A stretch of DNA of 21,020 nt from Cellvibrionales bacterium UBA3090 (GTDB lineage Bacteria > Pseudomonadota > Gammaproteobacteria > Pseudomonadales > Porticoccaceae), in contig DFBC01000046.1 in assembly GCA_002367235.1 (NCBI GenBank), positions 1-21,020 of the forward strand, in the 5' to 3' direction. Below the pieces are notes generated by a model. That model made no database searches and had not been told where the DNA came from. It saw only the letters and a program-made list of their open reading frames with translations. Each line of letters opens with the position of its first letter. The stretch's first letter is position 1. The translations under genes were made by a program, and so were the position numbers. This document shows, in pieces, positions 6,787 to 15,241 of this stretch.

Positions 6787-8556
6787 TTATTCTGCTTTGA
6801 GGCGCTTCATCGTTTGACGAACGGCATCATTTTCAGGGTCTTTTTCCAGGATAGTTCTCCAGACTGAGGTAGCTTCTTCGCGCTGGCCGGTGACCCACAA
6901 AACTTCTCCCAGGTGTGCGGCCACCTCCGGGTCGGGCATTTTTTCCATGGCCTGGCGCAGATGGTGGATGGCTTTGTCGTATTTCCCCAGTTGGTAGAAT
7001 ACCCAGCCAAGGCTATCAATAGTGGCGGGGTCACCCGGGTTCAACTCCAATGCTCTCAGTATTAACTCATGAGCTTCTTCGTAGCGGTCGGTGTGTACGG
7101 TTAATGTGTAACCGAGAGCATTGAGTGCCATCGCGTTATCTGAGTCTTGTACCAAGATGGCACGAAGGTCTGCCTCAGAGCGAACATAATCATTTTTCTG
7201 CTCGCTGAGCATGGAGCGCATATAAAGCAGCTGGATATTGTTTGGTTCCAGAAGAATAGCTTCGCTGAGTAAATGATAAGCATCGTCCAGCAGTTGTTGT
7301 TCTGCGAGCAACTCCGATTCAATTTGGTACAGTGGTGCGGCTTGTTGTGGGTTGTCCAGGCGAAGTTTTTGCAGGTAAAGCCGGGCATCCTTCATCTGGC
7401 CATGATTGACCATAAACTTGCTTAGCCGAACGGCTGCGGGCAAAAATTTTGGTCCCGACAATACTTGCCGATAGTGAAACAGAACGGATTCAATATTCTT
7501 TTCCTGCTCTGCCATAGTTCCCAACTCGAAATGGGCAGACGCAGCCGTGCTGGGAAATTGAATTAGCTGGGCAAATAGTTTCAAGGCTTCAACGCGCAGG
7601 CCTATTCCTCGGCTAGCTAAGGCTAGGGTGTAGATTAATTCGGGATCATTGGGGTATTCCTCTACCAAGCGCGTAAGCTGTTGGTGGGCCCCCTGTAAAT
7701 CATCTTCGGCTAAAAAACGCGCATATTGAAGACGTAGCCGCCTGTTGCCAGGTGCGTTGACTAGTGACTGCTCAAGAAAATTTGAGGCGGCCTCTTTGTT
7801 GCCCATCTGGTGAAGTAGCTGGGCTTTCAACATAATGGCGGGTTCTTTTATGAGGGTGGTTTCAAGTAATTGGTCGACGATCTCGATCGCATCGGCAAGT
7901 CGACTCTGCTGGCGCAGTAATATTGCCTCGGTAAGTAATAGGGCCTCATTATTGGGATGCAGGGTTTTTAATCGTGGGTATTGTTGTAGCAGCGTTTCCC
8001 GTTGTGCGGAGGAGGCTCGGTTCGCCGAAATAATTAGCGTCATCAGGGGTTCGTTGTGCTCGCGAAGCAAGCAAAATTCTGCATGGGGTAGCGCATCAAT
8101 GTAACGACCCGCTCTGCTAAGGGATAATGATGCCATGCTGTGGGCATCAAGACTCTGTGGTTCCACCTCGCTCCATAATAGTGACATTTCCAGTAGCGCT
8201 TCGCGGTTTTCGAGATAGGCTGCAATACGGGATGCTCTGCTTACCACGCCGGGGTCTCGGGTTTGCCTGGCTTGTATGAGGTATTTATCCAGTGATAAGG
8301 GAAGGTCGTTTCTGATGCCAGCCAGTTCAGCTACGAGTAGGTCGTAGAGACTTTCCGTTGAAAACGGGCGTACGGGATAGTCGATTTGAATTTCTTCAAT
8401 AGTCGGGTTGGCGTCTTTAGGTGTCTCTGCTTCAAGTTTTTCCGTTTGATCAGATGCCTCCACACTGGTGGTGTTCTCTAGAGGTTGGGTGGCACAACCG
8501 TGAGTCAGTAGTATGGCTAAAACCAGTGCCAATGGGTTAAAACAGGCTTTTTTCAT
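6787..8556 (-). CDS. Tetratricopeptide-repeat protein, probable lipoprotein
   Basis: From the ATG at 8556 this is a 589-residue protein. Its N-terminus MKKACFNPLALVLAILLTHGC is a signal peptide ending at Cys21. The lipobox (THGC) departs from the usual L-[AST]-[GA]-C, so lipidation is likely but not certain. The rest is rich in helical TPR units, clearest near the C-terminus (DNAMALNALGYTLTVHTD, DPATIDSLGWVFYQLGKYDKAIHHLRQAMEKMP, AAHLGEVLWVTGQREEATSVW). The frame stays open to 8622, but that 22-residue extension would bury the signal peptide, so I reject it. The position just upstream of lolB matches a TPR gene at the same place in Pseudomonas. A scaffolding role at the envelope is plausible but its partners are unknown. 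The promoter should lie in the 166-nt gap shared with hemA. Confidence 0.88.
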   Translation of the reverse strand: MKKACFNPLALVLAILLTHGCATQPLENTTSVEASDQTEKLEAETPKDANPTIEEIQIDYPVRPFSTESLYDLLVAELAGIRNDLPLSLDKYLIQARQTRDPGVVSRASRIAAYLENREALLEMSLLWSEVEPQSLDAHSMASLSLSRAGRYIDALPHAEFCLLREHNEPLMTLIISANRASSAQRETLLQQYPRLKTLHPNNEALLLTEAILLRQQSRLADAIEIVDQLLETTLIKEPAIMLKAQLLHQMGNKEAASNFLEQSLVNAPGNRRLRLQYARFLAEDDLQGAHQQLTRLVEEYPNDPELIYTLALASRGIGLRVEALKLFAQLIQFPSTAASAHFELGTMAEQEKNIESVLFHYRQVLSGPKFLPAAVRLSKFMVNHGQMKDARLYLQKLRLDNPQQAAPLYQIESELLAEQQLLDDAYHLLSEAILLEPNNIQLLYMRSMLSEQKNDYVRSEADLRAILVQDSDNAMALNALGYTLTVHTDRYEEAHELILRALELNPGDPATIDSLGWVFYQLGKYDKAIHHLRQAMEKMPDPEVAAHLGEVLWVTGQREEATSVWRTILEKDPENDAVRQTMKRLKAE

Positions 8557-8665
8557 AGGGTTACTTATTTCACGCAATTGCGTTATGGCTTGTTCCTGCA
8601 TTGTAGCTAAATACTCTGACAATAACGAAAGCTGACGATTCCATTTTGCTAAAGTCCAATACTAC

Positions 8666-8694
8666 TTGTCTTTAAACTCTGGGGATCGGACAAT
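8666..8694 (+). promoter_or_regulatory. Candidate sigma-70 promoter for hemA
   Basis: TTGTCT (8666-8671) and GACAAT (8689-8694) are separated by 17 nt; each matches consensus at 4 of 6 positions. The inferred start near 8701 leaves a leader of about 20 nt to the hemA ATG. It lies in the gap between divergent hemA and the TPR gene. This is a moderate match only. Confidence 0.35.
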
Positions 8695-8722
8695 TGCGGG
8701 TTCATATCTAAGCTCTGAATCT

Positions 8723-10006
8723 ATGGCCATTTTTGCTTTGGGAATCAATCACCGTACTGCGTCTCTTGATATTCGGGAGAGGGTGGCATTTGCGCCCGAG
8801 CAAATGGTCGACGCGCTCCAGCAGATAGGTGATGTCGCTGGCGTCGGTGAGGTTGCCATTCTTTCCACCTGTAATCGCACTGAAATCTATGGTGCCAGTG
8901 ATCACCCTGAACAGGTGTTGGACTGGCTGGCTGAATATCACCAGATGTCTCGCCATGCCTTGGATGACTGCCACTATATCCACTATAAGGAAGATGCCGC
9001 CCGTCATATCATGAAAGTAGCCAGTGGGCTGGACTCTATGATTCTAGGTGAACCACAAATCCTTGGTCAGCTAAAATCTGCCTATGCGGTAGCCAGAGAA
9101 GCGGGAAAAGTTTCAACCCATCTTAATCAATTGTTTCAGCAGGCCTTTTCGATAGCAAAACAGGTTCGCACTGAAACAGCCATTGGTCAAAACCCTGTAT
9201 CAGTGGCATATGCTGCGGTGAATTTATCTCAACAGATATTTTCTGACTTACGGGATGTGCATGCACTTTTGATTGGTGCGGGCGAAACCATTGAGCTGGT
9301 GGCAAGGCATTTGCTGGATAAACAGGTCGGCGGCATTACTGTTGCCAACCGAACCTTGAGTCGCGCTCAGGATTTGGCACAACAATTTGGTGCACACGCT
9401 ATTTTATTGTCTGAAATCCCCGAGTTCATTCAAGGGGCTGATATGGTGATTTCTTCAACGGCCAGCCAGTTGCCTATTCTTGGTAAAGGCGCAGTGGAAT
9501 CTGCGTTAAAACAGCGCAAACATAAACCTATGTTTATGGTAGATATTGCGGTGCCCAGAGACATCGAGCCAGAGGTCGCTAAATTACAGGATGTTTATCT
9601 GTATACCGTCGATGACCTTCAGGAAGTCATTTTGGAAAATATGCGCTCTCGAGAGCAAGCTGCGAGCAAAGCCGAAGAAATTATTGAGGCGGGAGTGGCA
9701 GCCTGGCAAAGCCAGTGGCAGGCACTGGGGGTGGTAGATACGATTCGTGCCTTTCGCAGCAGTGTAGAAGAAACTCGGGATCTGGAAACGGATAAAGCGC
9801 TGTCAGCACTGCGAACTGGTCAGGATCCCGAGCAAGTACTAAGAAGCTTCGCGCGGAACTTGACGAACAAACTGTTGCATACCCCAACGGCAAGGTTAAA
9901 GCTCGCCGGAGAAGAAGGGCGCACAGAGCATATTCACCTGGCTCACGATCTATTTGGTTTAAAAAAACCGGATGAAGACAGTTCAGATAAGCCGTCAGAT
10001 AAATAA
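8723..10006 (+). CDS. hemA: Glutamyl-tRNA reductase
   Basis: It catalyses the first step of C5-pathway tetrapyrrole synthesis, the NADPH-dependent reduction of glutamyl-tRNA to glutamate-1-semialdehyde. From the ATG at 8723 it is 427 residues, starting MAIFALGINHRTA as in known HemA proteins. The frame extends upstream to a TTG at 8666, but that adds 19 residues with no family match. The catalytic Cys50 lies in ILSTCNRTEIY. The tRNA/active-site region SGLDSMILGEPQILGQLKSAY, the NADPH-binding LLIGAGETIELVARHLL and the C-terminal dimerisation helix LTNKLLHTPTARLKLA are all present. No strong ribosome-binding site is visible. prfA and prmC follow on the same strand, the usual gammaproteobacterial order. 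Confidence 0.96.
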   Translation: MAIFALGINHRTASLDIRERVAFAPEQMVDALQQIGDVAGVGEVAILSTCNRTEIYGASDHPEQVLDWLAEYHQMSRHALDDCHYIHYKEDAARHIMKVASGLDSMILGEPQILGQLKSAYAVAREAGKVSTHLNQLFQQAFSIAKQVRTETAIGQNPVSVAYAAVNLSQQIFSDLRDVHALLIGAGETIELVARHLLDKQVGGITVANRTLSRAQDLAQQFGAHAILLSEIPEFIQGADMVISSTASQLPILGKGAVESALKQRKHKPMFMVDIAVPRDIEPEVAKLQDVYLYTVDDLQEVILENMRSREQAASKAEEIIEAGVAAWQSQWQALGVVDTIRAFRSSVEETRDLETDKALSALRTGQDPEQVLRSFARNLTNKLLHTPTARLKLAGEEGRTEHIHLAHDLFGLKKPDEDSSDKPSDK

Positions 10007-10031
10007 ACAAATAGATAAATAAAGAGAATTA

Positions 10032-11114
10032 ATGAAAGCGTCTATCCTGGAAAAACTACAGACTTTGTCCGACCGGCACGAAGAGGTGGGTGCACTATTA
10101 AGTGACCCCGATGTTATAGGCGATCAAAATCGTTTTCGCGATCTGTCGAAAGAGTATTCTGAGCTGGAGCCAGTGGTTAAAACCTATGCCGACTACGTGC
10201 AGGTTCAGGAGAGTATCTCCGATGCTAAGTTACTTCTCAAAGATACAGATCCCGACATGCGCGACATGGCGCAGGAGGAGATGAAGAGCGGTGAAGTGGA
10301 ACTAGAATCGCTGGAAATTGAACTGCAAAAATTACTGTTGCCAAAAGACCCCAATGATGAAAAAAATATTTTTCTCGAAATCCGTGCCGGAACCGGTGGC
10401 GACGAGGCGGCTATTTTTTCTGGCGACTTGTTTCGTATGTATAGCAAATATGCTGAAAGTAAACGTTGGAAGGTGGAAATTATCAGTGAGAGTCTAGGTG
10501 ACCATGGTGGTTACAAAGAGATCATTAGCCGAATTGTAGGGCAGGGTGTGTACTCTCAGTTAAAATTTGAGTCTGGTGCTCATCGGGTGCAGCGAGTGCC
10601 TGAAACTGAATCTCAAGGGCGCGTTCATACCTCGGCTTGTACTGTAGCCGTGATGCCCGAAGCCGATGAACTAGACGAGGTGAATATTAATAAGGGTGAC
10701 CTTCGGGTAGACACCTTTAGAGCATCAGGTGCTGGTGGCCAGCATGTTAACAAAACCGACTCAGCTATTCGTCTCACCCACTTGCCAACCGGCCTTGTGG
10801 TGGAATGCCAGGATGAGCGCTCTCAACACAAGAATAAGGCGAGGGCGATGTCATTGTTGGCCGCTCGTTTGAAAAATGCTCAAGAGGAAGTTGCGGCAAA
10901 AAATATTGCTGACGAACGTCGTTCACTGGTGGGGAGCGGTGACCGCTCAGAGCGGATTCGTACCTATAACTATCCCCAGGGCAGGGTGACTGACCACCGT
11001 ATCAATCTCACCTTGTATAAGCTGGGTGAAATAATGGAAGGGCAGCTCGCCGAAGTGGTTCAGCCTCTCATCAACGAGCATCAGGCGGAGCAGCTGGCCG
11101 AGTTGTCTGGATAA
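10032..11114 (+). CDS. prfA: Peptide chain release factor 1
   Basis: RF1 recognises UAA and UAG stop codons and triggers peptide release. This 360-residue protein has the normal length. The PxT codon-recognition element is PET at 190-192 in HRVQRVPETESQGRVHTSA. The catalytic GGQ motif is at 235-237 in RASGAGGQHVNKTDSAIR, whose Gln is the residue methylated by PrmC. A strongly conserved DERSQHKNKARAMS and GRVTDHRINLTLYKL follow. The ATG has AGAGA shortly upstream. It lies 25 nt after hemA and 4 nt before prmC, so factor and modifying enzyme are coupled. Confidence 0.98.
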   Translation: MKASILEKLQTLSDRHEEVGALLSDPDVIGDQNRFRDLSKEYSELEPVVKTYADYVQVQESISDAKLLLKDTDPDMRDMAQEEMKSGEVELESLEIELQKLLLPKDPNDEKNIFLEIRAGTGGDEAAIFSGDLFRMYSKYAESKRWKVEIISESLGDHGGYKEIISRIVGQGVYSQLKFESGAHRVQRVPETESQGRVHTSACTVAVMPEADELDEVNINKGDLRVDTFRASGAGGQHVNKTDSAIRLTHLPTGLVVECQDERSQHKNKARAMSLLAARLKNAQEEVAAKNIADERRSLVGSGDRSERIRTYNYPQGRVTDHRINLTLYKLGEIMEGQLAEVVQPLINEHQAEQLAELSG

Positions 11115-11118
11115 TTTC

Positions 11119-11955
11119 GTGTTGGCAACAATATCTGACGTTCTGAAACAAAGTAATGCGTTGTCGGCCGTGAGTGATACGCCCAGGCTGGATGTCGAGA
11201 TCTTACTTGGCTATGTTTTGGGAAAAGACCGAAGCTTCCTGTATACCTGGCCAGAACGTCCACTCAATACGGATCAACACCAGCAATTTCAGGCGTTATT
11301 TGCCCGACGTTTGAACGGAGAGCCCGTGGCTCACCTGACGGGGCTACGGGAGTTCTGGTCTCTTTCTCTAAAAGTCTCTCCTGTGACATTAATTCCCAGA
11401 CCAGAAACTGAGTTGTTAGTTGAGCTGGCTTTGGGGTTGGGCCTTAGCGAGAAGGCCGCTGTTCTCGATCTTGGCACCGGGACGGGTGCTATTGCTTTGG
11501 CGTTGGCCAGTGAAAAACAACATTGGAATATCTTTGCGGTGGATTCATCTGCAGCGGCCGTAGCACTGGCGCAAGAAAATCGACGGCAGCTTGGATTTGA
11601 TCACGTCCAAATATCTCAGAGTGACTGGTTTTCTAATCTCGCAGAAGAGCAGTTTGATTTGATTGTTAGTAATCCGCCTTATATCTGTGCGGAGGATAAA
11701 CATCTCCGTCAAGGAGATGTGCGATTTGAGCCAAGTTCTGCCTTGGTGGCGGACGAATCTGGTCTTGCAGACATTCGTGCGATTGTTGCCAGTGCCGGCT
11801 CACATCTTAAGCCCGGTGGGTGGCTGATGTTGGAGCATGGCTATGAGCAGGCAGGTGAGGTGCGTGAAGTAATGTCGCAGGCCGGATACTGTAAAGTTAC
11901 GACATATATGGACCTTGCTGGTCTGGACAGGGTAACCGTTTGTTGTCGAGCGTAG
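11119..11955 (+). CDS. prmC: Release factor glutamine methyltransferase (HemK)
   Basis: PrmC methylates the GGQ glutamine of RF1 and RF2 using S-adenosylmethionine. The 278-residue protein has an N-terminal helical domain with GEPVAHLTGLREFWSLSLKVSP and LIPRPETELLVE. The SAM-binding loop is LDLGTGTGAIALALA (117-131), and the catalytic NPPY is at 185-188. QGDVRFEPSSALVADESGLADI is characteristic of the family. The start is a GTG only 4 nt after the prfA stop; a GGA in the end of prfA may serve as its ribosome-binding site, implying translational coupling. The next gene is convergent; I see no convincing terminator in the 51-nt gap. Confidence 0.96.
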   Translation: MLATISDVLKQSNALSAVSDTPRLDVEILLGYVLGKDRSFLYTWPERPLNTDQHQQFQALFARRLNGEPVAHLTGLREFWSLSLKVSPVTLIPRPETELLVELALGLGLSEKAAVLDLGTGTGAIALALASEKQHWNIFAVDSSAAAVALAQENRRQLGFDHVQISQSDWFSNLAEEQFDLIVSNPPYICAEDKHLRQGDVRFEPSSALVADESGLADIRAIVASAGSHLKPGGWLMLEHGYEQAGEVREVMSQAGYCKVTTYMDLAGLDRVTVCCRA

Positions 11956-12006
11956 GCTTTTTAAAATAGCGTTGCCGAAATGTTCCGTTGGCCCAGGTTT
12001 TTTCGG

Positions 12007-12483
12007 TTATTTCAGCTCCTGATATTGGCCGCCGTGAAAAATCAGTGGAGGCATGGGCATCGAGGTGAAGTCCAAAACCCGGCCAACCAAGATGGTGTGG
12101 TCTCCACCTGGATAGCGGTGCTCCATTTCACACTGAAACACACTCGCACAATCATCCAGTAATGGCACTCCATTAATGCCTGGACACCAGGAAAGCTGAT
12201 CAAATTTATTTTCTTCGGGACCAGCAAATAACTGTGATACAGCTTGCTGGCCACTGTGTAGGATATGTACCGCAAAATGGTTGGTCTTTCCAAATAGCTC
12301 AAACAATCTGGAGTCTTTTCCAACACACCAGGATATCAATGGCGGTTCCAATGATACGGACGAGAAGCTATTGGCTGTCATGCCTTGGGGTTCGCCATTC
12401 TCATTGATGGCGGTAACTACCGTGATGCCCGTGGCAAAATTGCCCATAGCATTGCGCAGAGCGCGAACTTCAACATTGGTCAT
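12007..12483 (-). CDS. Flavin reductase-domain protein (FMN-binding split barrel)
   Basis: This 158-residue protein has the flavin reductase-like fold found in the small reductase partners of two-component monooxygenases: RNAMGNFATGITVVTA at the N-terminus, GMTANSFSSVSLEPPLISWCVGKDS in the middle, FAVHILHSGQQAVSQLFAG, and a C-terminal CEMEHRYPGGDHTILVGRVLDF. Such proteins use NAD(P)H to reduce FMN or FAD for a partner oxygenase. No oxygenase gene is near, so the partner and real role are unknown. It lies 117 nt downstream of amrA on the same strand; a TATACT-like -10 at 12528-12523 could give it its own promoter. The start ATG has a GGGA about 8 nt upstream. Confidence 0.88.
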   Translation of the reverse strand: MTNVEVRALRNAMGNFATGITVVTAINENGEPQGMTANSFSSVSLEPPLISWCVGKDSRLFELFGKTNHFAVHILHSGQQAVSQLFAGPEENKFDQLSWCPGINGVPLLDDCASVFQCEMEHRYPGGDHTILVGRVLDFTSMPMPPLIFHGGQYQELK

Positions 12484-12522
12484 TGTTTTATCCCAAGGGC
12501 GTTGTTAACGAGTTTTTTCTAC

Positions 12523-12528
12523 AGTATA
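12523..12528 (-). promoter_or_regulatory. Possible -10 element upstream of the flavin reductase gene
   Basis: TATACT reads on the minus strand at 12528-12523, 40 nt before the ATG, within an AT-rich stretch that also holds two direct near-repeats of TATCTTA on the plus strand (12526-12532 and 12541-12547). No clear -35 is seen. Whether these repeats bind a regulator cannot be judged from one copy of the region. Confidence 0.3.
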
Positions 12529-12600
12529 TCTTAAGGGTTTATCTTAGGATTTTTACTGGGTGCGCTAGGGTAACCTAATCGTCACAGAGATAAAAATAGC

Positions 12601-13170
12601 TTATTCTTCAAAGCTGATAGTGTCATAGCGCCATGCCTTCAGGTTATTTGACCAGAAATTATCAGCAAGCCCCGCTTTTCGTTTTAGCTGATTCAGAAAT
12701 TCGGCCTTGTCAGGTATCGAGCGCCACACCGTAGGTAAAAAGGTTGCTCGATGAGAGCCTTTTTCAATAATCAGCCCATCTTTCTCTGGTACCAACTTTT
12801 CCAGTAGTTCTGCTTCAGAATTGAACGATATAGGGGTCGGCTCTGTGAGCACTGATATTTCTATATGCAGCTTTGATTCTTCGTCTCGGTTGATTGCCGG
12901 AAAGCGCGGATCCTCAAAGGCTGAGGCCGCTGCGTTATGAACCACGTTAGTCACCAATGGCTGCGATGCTTCCAGGGTACCTATGCAACCTCTGAGAGTG
13001 CCTTTTATTCTGAGCGTTACAAAGCAAGCTGCCAGTTGTTGTAGCGCGGGACTAAAGGTAGTTTCATCGATATGTAAATCACGATCAAATAGAAGCCTGA
13101 CCTGAATGCTTTCACGTGCCAGCGAAAGAAGTTGCTGTTGATCGTCACCCGATAATTCAATAAATGGCAT
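12601..13170 (-). CDS. amrA: AmmeMemoRadiSam system protein A (AMMECR1 domain)
   Basis: From the ATG at 13170 this is a 189-residue cytosolic protein. It carries the AMMECR1 hallmark LRGCIGTL (59-66), preceded by FVTLRIKG and followed by AASAFEDPRFP and LHIEISVLTEP, all standard for the family. AMMECR1 proteins occur from archaea to humans; no reaction is firmly established to my knowledge. Bacterial and archaeal copies are often encoded beside a Memo-like protein and a radical SAM enzyme, as here. The ATG start gives a 14-nt overlap with amrB. A GTG at 13203 with GGAG 9 nt upstream would give a 200-residue form overlapping amrB by 47 nt and is a genuine alternative; I prefer the ATG because MPFIELSGDDQQQLL aligns with usual family starts. 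Confidence 0.93.
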   Translation of the reverse strand: MPFIELSGDDQQQLLSLARESIQVRLLFDRDLHIDETTFSPALQQLAACFVTLRIKGTLRGCIGTLEASQPLVTNVVHNAAASAFEDPRFPAINRDEESKLHIEISVLTEPTPISFNSEAELLEKLVPEKDGLIIEKGSHRATFLPTVWRSIPDKAEFLNQLKRKAGLADNFWSNNLKAWRYDTISFEE

Positions 13171-13951
13171 AGGCGCCGTATCCCACCACGCTTTCCTTGT
13201 CACCAGCGGTATCTCCGGAGTTTCTTAAATCGAGAGTTCTAACGGTCATCCGTTCATTTTTTGCCAGTTTGAGCAAGCCGTTTATGGCGTTGCAGCCACA
13301 AGCTTGGGTGCCCACCAGACGACTATCGTACTGCTCAATCATCGTTGTCGTCTCGCGATCTAAATACTGGGCTTCCTTGTAGGGGTGATAATGGCTGAGA
13401 TCTGAGCTGACAACAACCAATGTTTCATCACCTCCCCAGGTGCAACGTAATACTTCCGCTACTAATTCAGCGTTGGCGTTACCCACGACCAAGGGCAACA
13501 ACTGAAACCGGTCTATTGCTTGCTGCAGAAATGGGAGCTGCACTTCCAGGCTATGTTCGAGTTGGTGAGCTTCATCACTTATGTCGATCAGCGACAGTTT
13601 TAATAATGCATTGATGCCACTTTGATCAATGGGGATATCGCCTAGGGGGGTAGAAAAAAAAGTAGCCGATGATGTGGATAGCCCTGCGAGGGGGACGTGG
13701 TGGGACGGGCCTAACAGAATGACCCGCGACAGTTGGTGTGTGATAGGTTGTAGTAGTCGGTATGCAGTGGCTGCAATGGCACCTGAGTAAATATACCCCG
13801 CGTGAGGAACAATTAATGCTTTGGGTATGATGTGTTGTGTTCTTTCCCCTAGCAGAAAATTATCCACCTGCTCCTTAAGATCCTGTGGGTTGCCAGGATA
13901 AAACATACCTGCAACGGCGGGCTCTCTTCTCAGCATTTGAATTCCAGTCAT
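13157..13951 (-). CDS. amrB: AmmeMemoRadiSam system protein B (Memo family)
   Basis: This 264-residue protein belongs to the Memo family, which shares its fold with class III extradiol-type dioxygenases. Signature elements are REPAVAGMFYPGNP, the metal-site-like histidines in VPHAGYIYSGAIAATAY (His50) and GPSHHVPLAG (His84, His85), EHSLEVQLPFLQ (132-143) and VVVSSDLSHYHPYKEA (179-194). Human MEMO1 has been reported to bind copper or iron; whether this copy binds metal is inferred. The second in-frame ATG (13936) has a GGA 8 nt upstream while the first has no visible ribosome-binding site, so translation may begin five residues later (MLRREPAVAG). It overlaps amrA and is divergent from amrS across 76 nt. 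Confidence 0.94.
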   Translation of the reverse strand: MTGIQMLRREPAVAGMFYPGNPQDLKEQVDNFLLGERTQHIIPKALIVPHAGYIYSGAIAATAYRLLQPITHQLSRVILLGPSHHVPLAGLSTSSATFFSTPLGDIPIDQSGINALLKLSLIDISDEAHQLEHSLEVQLPFLQQAIDRFQLLPLVVGNANAELVAEVLRCTWGGDETLVVVSSDLSHYHPYKEAQYLDRETTTMIEQYDSRLVGTQACGCNAINGLLKLAKNERMTVRTLDLRNSGDTAGDKESVVGYGAYAIY

Positions 13952-14027
13952 GTAACTGTGGTCTATAACTATATAGTGCTTTTATCGTTTATTTAAAAGC
14001 TGGGTCAACGGTTTTTGGGAGGTGTTT

Positions 14028-15113
14028 ATGATCGTGTCGCCGCCAGCAACGTACCCTACTAAGTATTGGCATCTGCTGGACGATGGTCGGATCCAGTGTG
14101 ATGTGTGTCCTCGTGAATGCAAGTTACACGAGGGGCAGAGAGGGTTGTGCTATGTGAGAGGCCGGGAGGGTGATGAGGTTGTACTCTATAGCTATGGGCG
14201 TTCCAGTGGGTTTTGTGTCGATCCCATTGAAAAAAAACCACTCAATCATTTCCTTCCGGGCACTTCGGTGCTGTCCTTTGGTACGGCAGGCTGCAACTTA
14301 GCCTGTAAGTTTTGTCAGAACTGGGATATGAGCAAATCCCGCGAAATGGACACCCTGGCCGATACCGCAATGCCGGAGCGATTGGTTGAGACGGCAGTTG
14401 AGTTAGGGTGTCGCAGTATTGCCTTTACTTATAACGACCCCGTTATTTTTTTGGAGTATGCGGTGGATGTGGCGAAAGCCTGTCGGGAGTTGGGGGTTAA
14501 AAGTGTGGCGGTCAGTGCGGGCTATATAAATGCAGAGCCACGCCGTGAGTTTTTTCAATACATAGACGCGGCAAATATTGACCTAAAGGCTTTCACTGAA
14601 TCTTTTTATCATAAGATTTGTGGTGGGCACCTACAAAATATTTTGGAAACGTTGCAATACATCGCGCACGAAACGAATGTGTGGTTGGAGCTGACCACGC
14701 TGATTATTCCTGGTGAAAATGATTCGGATGCCGAGCTGAATGAAATGACCTCCTGGGTGGTAGAAAACCTAGGGGCAGATGTGCCCATGCACTTTTCGGC
14801 GTTCCACCCTGATTGGAAAATGCAGGATACCCCGGCTACGCCACCGGAGACGCTGAATCGGGCAAGGCAAATTGCTATGCGGAACGGTGTGCATTATGCC
14901 TATACAGGCAACGTGCACGATCGCTCGGGTGGCAGCACCTATTGCCCCAATTGTCGTGAATTGATTATTGAGCGGGACTGGTATGAGCTAGGATTTTGGG
15001 GGTTGAATGAGTACGGTCGCTGCCATACTTGTGGTACCAATATAGCGGGAGTATTTGATGCGAAACCGGGTAATTGGGGGTCGAGGCGAGTGCCCGTTAA
15101 GTTATTACGATAA
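14028..15113 (+). CDS. amrS: AmmeMemoRadiSam system radical SAM enzyme
   Basis: This 361-residue enzyme has the radical SAM motif CNLACKFC (CxxxCxxC at Cys89, Cys93, Cys96), which holds a 4Fe-4S cluster that cleaves S-adenosylmethionine. An N-terminal cluster CDVCPRECKLHEGQRGLC (Cys24, 27, 31, 41) and a C-terminal pair CPNC plus CHTC look like additional metal-binding knuckles. Other family marks are VDPIEKKPLNHFLPGT, FTYNDPVIFLEYA and HFSAFHPDWKM. It resembles the PflA-like activase group, so its substrate may be a protein, but this is not known. A GGGAGG with 5-nt spacing selects the ATG at 14028 over the in-frame GTG at 14022. It is divergent from amrB/amrA and likely shares their control region. 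Confidence 0.94.
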   Translation: MIVSPPATYPTKYWHLLDDGRIQCDVCPRECKLHEGQRGLCYVRGREGDEVVLYSYGRSSGFCVDPIEKKPLNHFLPGTSVLSFGTAGCNLACKFCQNWDMSKSREMDTLADTAMPERLVETAVELGCRSIAFTYNDPVIFLEYAVDVAKACRELGVKSVAVSAGYINAEPRREFFQYIDAANIDLKAFTESFYHKICGGHLQNILETLQYIAHETNVWLELTTLIIPGENDSDAELNEMTSWVVENLGADVPMHFSAFHPDWKMQDTPATPPETLNRARQIAMRNGVHYAYTGNVHDRSGGSTYCPNCRELIIERDWYELGFWGLNEYGRCHTCGTNIAGVFDAKPGNWGSRRVPVKLLR

Positions 15114-15241
15114 AAGAGATTAAAACTTTTCCAAGAAAAACAGTCTAAAAAGCAATCGTTGACCAAATCGTCAGATAAAAATCGGGTGTCGATACTACAA
15201 TTGCCTCCCTCTCTAGTTGCTAACAAATAATGAGAAGTAAT

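Noticed and set aside
8557..8622. Upstream start for the TPR protein at 8622
   Set aside because: It would place 22 hydrophilic residues in front of an evident signal peptide.
11975..12006. CCGAAA/TTTCGG hairpin between prmC and the flavin reductase gene as a terminator
   Set aside because: The stem is only 6 bp with a 20-nt loop, and the T-run lies inside it rather than after it.
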